NCBI GenBank assembly: GCA_023248915.1
Contig: JAHFDQ010000048.1
Location: 2,731-18,481, forward strand
DNA length: 15,751 bases
Reading direction: 5' to 3'
DNA from: Archangiaceae bacterium
Lineage (GTDB): Bacteria > Myxococcota > Myxococcia > Myxococcales > Myxococcaceae
Positions 6,297 through 13,500 of the stretch are shown here, piece after piece. Both the position numbers and the translations under genes were made by a program. Positions within the stretch are counted from its first letter, which is position 1, and every line of letters starts with the position of its first letter. The notes beneath the pieces are model-generated. The model was not told where the DNA came from, searched no databases, and was given only the letters and a program-made list of their open reading frames with translations.

Positions 6297-7438
6297 TTGA
6301 AGACTTCGCGGTCGCCGGACAGCAGCGCCGCGGCCATGGCGGCGCCGATCGCCACCACCTGGTCGGGCGGGTGTTCTGCCAGGGGCGCGCGCCCGAAGTA
6401 CCCCCGAAGTGCCTCGCGGACGCTGGGCATTCGCGTCACGCCGCCGACCAGCACCACGTCGGTCACCTTGCTGGGGTTGACCTTCGCCTTCGCCAGCACC
6501 TCGTCGCAGGTCGCGAAGGTGCGGCGCACCAGGTCTTGGCACAACCGCTCGAGCTGGGCGCGCTCGACCTTCAGCTTCTTGCCGACCAGGGTCGGGTCGA
6601 TGGTTTCTAGGTCGAGGTCCGTTTCGGTGGCGTCGGACAGGGCGATCTTCGCTTCCTCGGCCGCAAGCAGCAGGCGGTGGCGGACGGCGGGGTCCGAGTG
6701 AAGGTCTTGGCGGTAGGTGATCAGGGTGGTCTCGGCCGCCCAGTCGGCCAGCCGCAGGTCGATGTCGTTTCCGCCCAGGTACGGAGCGCCGGCCGAGGCG
6801 AGTAGCCAGTGGGTGACTCCGTTGACCTTGATGAGGGCGAAGTCGAACGTCCCTCCGCCCAGATCGTACACGGCGAGGAAACGTTCACCGCCCGCGGCCG
6901 CCAGGTAGGGCATCACGGCGGCGTACGGTTCGTCGAGCACCTCTATCTTGTCGAAGCCCGCCCGGCGCGCCGCCGCCACGATGACGTTGCGCGGCTTGGG
7001 GCCGAAGGCCGAGGGCACGGTGACCGCCACCCGGTCCGCCTTGATGGCTTCGAAAACCGGGAAGCCCGCCACGTGCTTCAAGATGATCTCGGCAATATCG
7101 CCCGCCGACTTCTTGCCAGCGCGCGTGACGAACACCGGCGAGCCGTCCGGGCTTTCCTCGAGGTCGAAGCCGTAGGAAGCGCGAAACTTCTGCACGGTGT
7201 CGGACCGCCACGGCAACCCGATGATCCGCTTGGCCGAGTGGATTGAGTTCTTCGGGTCGATGCCCGCGCGGGTTTTGGCTCCCTGGCCGATTTCCAAAGT
7301 GCCGTTCGGGAGGAACGCCGCCACCGAGGGCAGGATGGGCGAGCCGCTCCAGCCGCTCACGATCTGGGTGCGGCCGTGATCATAAACGGCGACTTCAGTG
7401 GTGGAGGTGCCGAAATCGACGCCGACGGTGCAGGTCAT
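6290..7438 (-). CDS. Hsp70-family protein, nucleotide-binding domain only
   Basis: The 382-residue product is a full actin-fold Hsp70 ATPase domain. Phosphate-1 loop V-D-F-G-T-S-T-T is at 7-14, Lys70 aligns with the catalytic Lys of DnaK, V-T-V-P-S-A-F is at 139-145, D-E-P-Y-A-A at 169-174, phosphate-2 D-L-G-G-G-T-F-D at 192-199 and the adenosine motif V-L-V-G-G-V-T-R-M-P at 329-338. The protein ends at A-I-G-A-A-M-A-A, a short G-D-containing tail and Lys-Gly, just where DnaK would enter its VLLLD linker, so the linker and substrate-binding domain are absent. It is unlikely to be a canonical foldase; it may be a nucleotide-dependent regulator or use a partner for substrate binding. The ATG at 7436-7438 has only a weak GGGG upstream. 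The gene is divergent from the hydrolase and convergent with the acyltransferase. Confidence 0.92.
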   Translation of the reverse strand: MTCTVGVDFGTSTTEVAVYDHGRTQIVSGWSGSPILPSVAAFLPNGTLEIGQGAKTRAGIDPKNSIHSAKRIIGLPWRSDTVQKFRASYGFDLEESPDGSPVFVTRAGKKSAGDIAEIILKHVAGFPVFEAIKADRVAVTVPSAFGPKPRNVIVAAARRAGFDKIEVLDEPYAAVMPYLAAAGGERFLAVYDLGGGTFDFALIKVNGVTHWLLASAGAPYLGGNDIDLRLADWAAETTLITYRQDLHSDPAVRHRLLLAAEEAKIALSDATETDLDLETIDPTLVGKKLKVERAQLERLCQDLVRRTFATCDEVLAKAKVNPSKVTDVVLVGGVTRMPSVREALRGYFGRAPLAEHPPDQVVAIGAAMAAALLSGDREVFKG

Positions 7439-7577
7439 TCACTACCCCAACAGAATCGCCGCGCTTCGGGTGCCGCGGCTTGGGCCGACCCCCCGGCGAG
7501 CGATAGTAGCGGAACGGCATCGCGGTGGCTCAGGACATCCGCTCGACGGTTGTCAGCGAAAGCCCTATTCTTGCCAC
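7439..7577. other. Divergent promoter region, Hsp70-like gene / hydrolase
   Basis: These 139 bp separate two divergent starts. On the plus side a promoter abutting the GTG at 7578 is listed separately. On the minus side TACTAT (7503-7508) could be a -10 about 65 nt before the Hsp70-like ATG, but no matching -35 stands out. A longer plus-strand reading frame crosses the region but looks non-coding. Confidence 0.4.
7543..7571 (+). promoter_or_regulatory. Candidate promoter for a leaderless hydrolase mRNA
   Basis: TCGACG (7543-7548, 4 of 6 with TTGACA) and TATTCT (7566-7571) are separated by exactly 17 bp. Six bases (7572-7577) separate the -10 from GTG at 7578, so transcription would begin at or within a base of the start codon. 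No Shine-Dalgarno precedes that GTG. This is motif reading only. Confidence 0.45.
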
Positions 7578-8555
7578 GTGCCAGCGAGAATCCTGCCAGG
7601 ACGGACGGGACCCGCGGCCCGCGAGCCGGAGAGGCCCGAGGCCAAACCGGCGAAGGCTCCGACGGTTCCGGAAGCACCCCAAGGCTGGGCGCCCAAACCG
7701 AGGACAGGCCGAGCTCCCGCCAAGCTGCGGGTCGACGCGGTCGGGCCGTATCGCCCGGTCAGCGAAGCCGATACCGACGGAGCGCTGATCGGCGTGGGCA
7801 AGAGCGTGTTCGGAGGGGCCACCCCCCTATCGAGCGTTCCGGCCGTGCAGCCCCGCCTCGAGAAGAAGGGCGCGGCCCCCGTCCTCTTCGTGAACGGCAT
7901 TCGCACGTCGCTCACGCGCCAGGCCGACGCGCTCGAGGACATCGCCGACGCGCTCGAGCTTCCGGTGGTCGGGCTGCACAACGCCACCGCCGGCGCCGCG
8001 GGCGATGTGCTGCAGACGCTTCAAGACAAGATCAACGGGCTCGCCAGCGATCTGGTGAGCCACTCGATCACCTTCGACACCGCGATGTTCGCGCTCCACC
8101 TTGAGCCGGTGGTGGCCTGGTTGGGCACCACCGACCTGTCCGGAAATCTGGCGGTGGCCTCTCTCAAGAAGGTGATTCACGATCAACTCGCCGCGGGCCA
8201 ACCGGTTCACCTGGTGTGCCACAGCCAGGGCGCGCTGATCACCGCGCGCGCGATCGTCGAGGCCCGCGCCCAGCTCGAAGCCGAGCTTTCCCCCGTCGAG
8301 GTGGTGAAGGCGATTCGCACCATTCGGGTCGAGAGCCTGGGAGGAGTGGCCACCACCTGGCCCGACGGGCCGCAGTACGTGCACTACGTCAACGAGATGG
8401 ACCTGGTGACTCGGGCAGGCCTCCGCCAGCCGACGCACGTGCGTCCCGGCGTGGGCGCTCGAATCGTCCGGTTCTCCGACGACGGCAAAGGGGTGACGTC
8501 GTCCTACCCGCCCCACTCGCCGCTCACGTACCTCAGGCACCGGGTCGCGGACTGA
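7578..8555 (+). CDS. Putative alpha/beta-hydrolase (lipase/esterase-like)
   Basis: I chose GTG at 7578 (325 residues); the frame stays open to an ATG at 7398, but that would overlap the divergent Hsp70-like gene and the added stretch looks non-coding. Residues 1-95 are Pro/Ala/Arg-rich and probably disordered. From about 100 comes a hydrolase-like core: strand V-L-F-V-N-G-I-R-T (102-110), V-V-G-L-H-N-A-T-A-G (130-139), then V-H-L-V-C-H-S-Q-G-A (210-219), a nucleophile elbow with Ser216 where Cys replaces the usual first Gly of GxSxG. Asp275 (N-E-M-D) and His313 (P-P-H-S-P-L-T-Y-L) are well placed to complete the triad. No signal peptide or membrane span is seen. Substrate is unknown; a lipid or ester hydrolase is most likely. 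It overlaps the convergent PKD gene by 23 bp. Confidence 0.72.
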   Translation: MPARILPGRTGPAAREPERPEAKPAKAPTVPEAPQGWAPKPRTGRAPAKLRVDAVGPYRPVSEADTDGALIGVGKSVFGGATPLSSVPAVQPRLEKKGAAPVLFVNGIRTSLTRQADALEDIADALELPVVGLHNATAGAAGDVLQTLQDKINGLASDLVSHSITFDTAMFALHLEPVVAWLGTTDLSGNLAVASLKKVIHDQLAAGQPVHLVCHSQGALITARAIVEARAQLEAELSPVEVVKAIRTIRVESLGGVATTWPDGPQYVHYVNEMDLVTRAGLRQPTHVRPGVGARIVRFSDDGKGVTSSYPPHSPLTYLRHRVAD

Positions 8556-10419
8556 CCGAGCGGCGGGACCACCGCCGGGCGAGCGCCGGCAAACCGAACG
8601 CGAGCAACAGCAGGGCGGGGCCGCTTCCGGGCGATTGGAAGTTGCAGGCCAGCACGCCGCGCACCGAGTCGACCGACCGGTCCGCCACGACGACAGTGAA
8701 GTCCTGCACGTCGGCGCCGGCGGCGTTGGAGACCACCAGCGACACCCGCGCCGGGCCGTCCTGGCCTCCGCGCGGTGTCCAGGTGAGCCGGCCCGTCGCC
8801 TCGTCTACCGTAATGCCGTCGGGGGCGTTGACCCGCTGGCCGTCCACCACCTTGCCGACTTCCCACTGCAGCGGTTGTCCTCCTCGCGCGGTGGGACGCC
8901 CATCTTCGTCGTATTGATACGGGTCGCCGACGACGCCGGCGAGCGCTGGCGTGGAGATGATGTGTGGCGGCAGCAACCCATTTCGGGTGACGCGGATATC
9001 GACCTGGTCCGAAGAAGTCAGCCCGTCGTTGTCGGTGACTTCGAGCCGCGTCGTCGTCTGGCCCACCAGGCTGAGAACCGTAGAAGGGTCGCTGTCGGTG
9101 AGTTGGCTTCCATCGGGAAGAATCCACCGGCGCGAGACGACGACGCCGTCGGGGTCGCCGAACTCGGCCAGGAACTGCACCGACAGGGGAGTGTCGCCGG
9201 TGACGGGCGTGGCGCGCGCTCGCGCAAAGGGGGGCAGCCTGTTGCCCAGCCCCACCGCGACGTAGAAGGAATCGTTGCCTTCCATTCCGTTGGCGTCGGT
9301 GACGCGAAGCTTCACGTTGTAGCCGCCCGATTGCGAGAAGACGTGAGAGGGGCTGTCTCGCGTCGAGCCTTCGCCATCGCCGTAGTCCCACTCCTTCCCG
9401 ATGAACGCCGCGCTGCCTTCGGCACAGTCACAGGAGAAGTCGACCGCCAGCGGCGCCGCGCCCGTCGAAGGGCTCGCGAGAATGCGCACCTGGGGAGGAA
9501 GCCCACCCAGGTGGGTCACCTTCACGGTGACCGTCGAGGTGTCGGTCTCGAGGAAGCGGTTCTGCGCCGTCAGCTTGACGTTGTAGGCGCCCGCCAACGG
9601 GTAGCCGTGCACGAGGGTCGGCACGAAGCCCGTGCGGGTGGGGCTGCCGTCCCCGAAGTCCCACGAGTACTGCACGGTGGGGTCGGTCGCGTCGTTGGAA
9701 ACCGTCGCCGTCCCGTCGAAGGTGCACAGGAGCGGCAATTCACCCTGGGAGGGGCTGGCCGTGAAGGAGGCCTTGGGAGCGGGCAAGGCCGGGTCGACGA
9801 CCTGAACCGTCCACGACGCCGTGGCCTGGCCGACCAGGTTCGTCGCGACGAAGGCGAACGTCTGGGGGCCCGAGGTCGTCGGCAACCAACTCAAGGCCCC
9901 GGTCGCCGGGTTGAGGAGCGCCCCGGTCGGCCCCGAGGTCAGGGCCCAGGCAATGGGCTTGGCGCCAGACGCGGAGAGCTGAATCGATACGGTGTGGCCG
10001 CGGTTGACCTGCTGAACCGCGACGGCGTCGATGGCGGGTGCCGCGGGCGACCCGACCTGAATCGAAAAGGTCTGGTGGCCGGAACCTTCGACGTTGGTGG
10101 CGACCAGATCGACGGGGAAGCTGCCGGGGGTGTCCGCGAACCAGAAGACCTCACCGGACAGGTTGTCGACGAACATCCCAGGCGCCGCCACTGCCAGAGA
10201 CCATTCGATGGTCCCGCTTCCCGTCGCCGTGGCTCGTCCGTCGGAGTCGTACCGGTACGACTCGTTGAGGGCCGCCTGAAGGGTGGGTTGAGAGCTGATG
10301 GTGGGCTGGGCGGCCCGGGCGGCCACCCCGGCCAGCGCGAGGGCCAGGGCGCCGAACAACTGGGCGTTACGGCCGGCCACTGCCGTAACCGCGAACGTCG
10401 GCGGGCGTCGAAGCGGCAC
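8533..10419 (-). CDS. Exported surface protein with Ig-like and PKD domains and C-terminal anchor
   Basis: The 628-residue product starts at GTG (10417-10419). Residues 1-37 are a signal peptide with Arg-rich start and Ala/Leu core. Ig-like (He_PIG/cadherin-like) domains lie at about 38-122 and 123-208; the first carries S-Y-R-Y-D-S-D-G. PKD domains follow at about 215-301 (W-D-F-G-D-G-S at 253-259) and 308-388 (W-D-Y-G-D-G-E at 344-350). A third PKD-like domain (about 397-478) keeps the fold spacing but has W-I-L-P-D-G instead of FGDG. A final Ig-like domain (about 484-579) contains Y-Q-Y-D-E-D-G and L-T-W-T-P. The C-terminus has Cys592, a hydrophobic span (about 600-614) and an Arg cluster, resembling MYXO-CTERM-type sorting signals, though it is not a textbook match. 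A cell-surface binding or structural role is inferred. The gene is divergent from the kelch lipoprotein. Confidence 0.85.
   Translation of the reverse strand: MPLRRPPTFAVTAVAGRNAQLFGALALALAGVAARAAQPTISSQPTLQAALNESYRYDSDGRATATGSGTIEWSLAVAAPGMFVDNLSGEVFWFADTPGSFPVDLVATNVEGSGHQTFSIQVGSPAAPAIDAVAVQQVNRGHTVSIQLSASGAKPIAWALTSGPTGALLNPATGALSWLPTTSGPQTFAFVATNLVGQATASWTVQVVDPALPAPKASFTASPSQGELPLLCTFDGTATVSNDATDPTVQYSWDFGDGSPTRTGFVPTLVHGYPLAGAYNVKLTAQNRFLETDTSTVTVKVTHLGGLPPQVRILASPSTGAAPLAVDFSCDCAEGSAAFIGKEWDYGDGEGSTRDSPSHVFSQSGGYNVKLRVTDANGMEGNDSFYVAVGLGNRLPPFARARATPVTGDTPLSVQFLAEFGDPDGVVVSRRWILPDGSQLTDSDPSTVLSLVGQTTTRLEVTDNDGLTSSDQVDIRVTRNGLLPPHIISTPALAGVVGDPYQYDEDGRPTARGGQPLQWEVGKVVDGQRVNAPDGITVDEATGRLTWTPRGGQDGPARVSLVVSNAAGADVQDFTVVVADRSVDSVRGVLACNFQSPGSGPALLLLAFGLPALARRWSRRSVSPRPGA
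8561..8577 (+). terminator. Weak hairpin after the hydrolase stop
   Basis: CGGCGG (8561-8566), five-base loop, CCGCCG (8572-8577), starting 6 bp after the TGA of the hydrolase and inside the 3' coding end of the PKD gene. There is no T-run, and such stems arise easily in GC-rich coding DNA. Confidence 0.2.
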
Positions 10420-10425
10420 GCCGTC

Positions 10426-10454
10426 TTTCTACCACGGCCTCGGCCGGGTTTCAG
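10426..10454 (-). promoter_or_regulatory. Candidate promoter for a leaderless PKD-gene mRNA
   Basis: On the minus strand CTGAAA (10449-10454, 4 of 6 with TTGACA) and TAGAAA (10426-10431, 4 of 6 with TATAAT) are separated by 17 bp. Exactly six bases lie between the -10 and the GTG at 10419. No Shine-Dalgarno is present. The layout repeats that of the hydrolase promoter. Confidence 0.45.
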
Positions 10455-10477
10455 GGGCAGCGGGCAGGACACGTCGA

Positions 10478-10506
10478 TTGCCATTGCCCAACGGCAGCGT
10501 CACACT
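10478..10506 (+). promoter_or_regulatory. Candidate promoter for the kelch lipoprotein gene
   Basis: TTGCCA (10478-10483, 5 of 6 with TTGACA), a 17-bp spacer, and CACACT (10501-10506, 3 of 6 with TATAAT). Eight bases separate it from GTG at 10515, so the leader would be zero to two bases. The two divergent -35 boxes are 23 bp apart, so both promoters fit in the 95-bp gap. Confidence 0.4.
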
Positions 10507-10514
10507 GAGCTCAG
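10505..10514. promoter_or_regulatory. Perfect palindrome directly before the kelch gene start
   Basis: CTGAGCTCAG is a perfect 10-bp palindrome ending at the base before the GTG start and overlapping the predicted -10 and transcription start. It could be a repressor operator, but a single short site can occur by chance. Confidence 0.25.
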
Positions 10515-13500
10515 GTGCGCGCTCATCTCTCGACGCTGCTCGCCGTGCTTGTCTGCGCGTCCTGCGACCGCGGGGCGATGCCGGCTCCCGTGGAGGCCGC
10601 ACTCTCCGACACGCGGCTCTTCCCGGACGTGGCCCGCGCCGCCATTTCGGTCGACGTCACGCGCGGCGACTTCACCTACGAGACGGCGCGCACCGGGGCG
10701 CCCACGGCCTCGGTGGGCGTCGGGGCGTACGAGGCTCGCTTTGGCAAGGGCTCGGGCTCGCTGCGGGTGAGGCGGACCGACTCCGCTTCCGGACTGACGC
10801 TCCAACTCGTGGACAGTCCGCTGACGCTCGTCGATGGCCGGGTCCGACAGGGCACGGTGGTCTACCCGGCGCCGAGGGCGGGCGCGGCGGTGGTCTTCAC
10901 TCCCAGACCGGGCGGCGTCAAAGAGGACATCGTCCTGACCCGGCCGCTCGGCGACCGACTGTCGTTCGAGTGGTACCTGGACCTCGACCCGGGCCTGGAA
11001 GCTCGGCTGGACGATAGGGGCAGCGTCGGCGTCTTCGGCGCGTCCGACTACCTGTGGGGCGACGTCCAGGCGGGGGATGACAAGAGCCGCGCCCTGCTCG
11101 AGAAGGCGCGAGCGGCGGCGAAAAAGAACCGGCTACTTTACCGCATTCCGGCGCCGGTGGTGCGCGACGCCTCAGGCCGCGCTTCCCGGGGCGTGGCGAA
11201 ATTCGAGCTGCACGGGGGCCGGCTGAGCCTCGTCGCCGCTTCACTGTCGGGTCTCCGGTACCCCATCTCCATCGACCCGACGGTGCTCGTCACCCTGACG
11301 GCCGACTTCGCCCTGGGAGGCAACGACGAAGGGGGCGTGGAGATTTCGGGGAACCAGGTGCAACGGGGTAAGACGAAGCGGGGAGTCGGGGCGTGGAGCG
11401 CAACCGCCAGTTTTCCCACCGCCCGAACCGGCCACACCAGCGTGGCCTACAACGGTTACCTCTACGTGCTCGGAGGCACCAGCGCCTCAGGCGTCTACCG
11501 CAACGATGTGCTGGTCGCACCCATCAACTCTGACGGCACCGTGGGGGCCTGGGCTGCCACCACCCCATTCACGACCGCGCGCGAACAACACGCTTCCGTG
11601 GCCTACAACGGCTACCTCTACGTCATCGGGGGCTACCACGGCCCGAACCTCGGCGACGTGCAGGTGGCGACCATCAACGCCGATGGAACGGTGGGGGCGT
11701 GGACTACGACAACCGCCTTGTTTACCGCGCGCTACTCTCACTCGAGCGTCGCCTACAACGGGTACCTGTACGTCATGGGGGGCACCAACGTCGTAACTCT
11801 ATTCAACGACGTGCAGGTAGCGCCCATCAACGCCGATGGCAAGATTGGGTTGTGGACCAGTACTACCGCCTTTCCCAGTCCACGCCGGTATCAGACAAGC
11901 TCGGTCTACAACGGCTACCTATATGTCATCGGGGGCGAAACCGGCGCGGGCTGGGTCAACGGCGTGGAGTTCGCACCGCTCAACGCGGACGGCACGGTGG
12001 GGACGTGGGCCCTTGCGCCGTGGGGCTTCCCAACGCCGCGTGGCGAGCATGCCAGCGTGGTCTACGACGGCTACCTCTACGTCATTGGGGGCAATGGTGG
12101 TCTGCTGCTCGATGACGTCCAGGTCGCGCCTCTCTATCCCGACGGCATCTCCGACGCCTTCGGCGCCACCACCGCCTTCGCGACCGCGCGTTCCGGCCAC
12201 ACCAGCGTGGCGTACAACGGGCACCTCTATGTCCTTGGAGGCACCGCGGGCATCGGCGTCTATTTCAACGACGTTCAGGTCGCGCCCGTCAACGCCAACG
12301 GCATGGCGCGGAGTTGGGGCGCCACGACCGCCCTCCCCAGCACGCGGTACGGCCACTCGAGTGTGGCCTACAACGGCTACCTCTACGTCATCGGAGGAAC
12401 CAACGGCGCTCTTCTGAGCGACGTGCAGATGGCGCCCATCCTCTCCAATGGAGGCTTGGGCGCCTGGACCGCCACCACCGCCTTGTCCACCGGGCGGGAG
12501 TACCACGCCAGCGTCGCCTACAACGGCTACCTCTACGTCATCGGGGGATGGACGGGCGCCTACGCCAACGACGTGCTGGTCGCGCACATCGCCGCAAACG
12601 GAACGGTCGGAGCATGGGCTGCCACGACCTCCTTTCCCACGCCACGTTACGGGCACGCGAGCGCCGTCTACAACGGCAACCTGTACGTCACAGGAGGGAC
12701 CAACGGCACCAATCTGAGCGACGTGCAGGTGGCGCCCATAGGTAGCAATGGCGTCGTTGGAGCGTGGGCCCCGACGAGCTCCTTCACCACCGCGCGAAGG
12801 GACCACGGCTGCGTGGCCTACAACGGCCACCTCTACATCGTCGGGGGCGACGACGGAGCACTTGCCCTGAGCAGCGTGCAGGTCGCGCCGATTAACGGCG
12901 ATGGCACGCTGGGGGCATGGGTCGTCACCGCCGGCCTCCTTGGAGCGCGCGATGACCACGTCAGCGTGGCCTACAACGGCTTCCTGTACGTCATGGGAGG
13001 GTGGGCAAGCGGGCCTCGCAACGACGTGCAGGTAGCGCCCATCAACCTCGACGGGACGTTGGGGGCGTGGGTAGCGACTTCCACGTTCGCCACGGCTCGC
13101 TTCATTCATACGGGTGTGGCGTACAACGGCTACCTCTACATCGCTGGAGGAAGCGTAGACGGCGTGTCATCATACCTCGGCGACGTGCAGGTTGCGCCTC
13201 TCAACGCCAACGGCACCATTGGAACCTGGACGGCCACTGCTTCATTCTCAACGGCGCGGTACGGCCACGCCAGCGTGGTCTACAACAGCAACCTCTACGT
13301 CATGGGGGGCACCAGCGGCGTGCTGCAAAGCGATGTGCAGGTGGCGCCCATCAACGCCAACGGCACGGTAGGGGCGTGGGCCACCACAACCGCATTCCCC
13401 ACAGCGCGGTGCTTCCACGCGAGCGTGGCCTACAACGGCTACCTTTACGTCATTGGGGGCTCGAGCGGCTCCGCCCTGAGCGACGTGGAGGTGGCGCCGA

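Noticed and set aside
6290..6400. Frameshift or pseudogene explanation for the short Hsp70
   Set aside because: The protein ends cleanly at a natural domain boundary, all catalytic motifs are intact, and no linker or substrate-binding sequence appears in other frames; the adjacent DNA is the convergent acyltransferase gene.
7398..7577. Longer N-terminus of the hydrolase from ATG at 7398
   Set aside because: It would overlap the start of the divergent Hsp70-like gene by 41 bp, encode a non-coding-looking stretch and ignore the promoter-like element just before GTG 7578.
8635..10770. A 711-codon open frame on the plus strand
   Set aside because: It is antisense to the PKD/Ig gene, crosses its promoter and enters the kelch gene in another frame. 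No motif is seen, and the minus strand encodes well-formed PKD domains.
11919..13109. A repetitive 396-codon minus-strand frame
   Set aside because: It mirrors the kelch repeats. Once one antisense unit is open, all copies are, so its length is a by-product of the tandem repeat.
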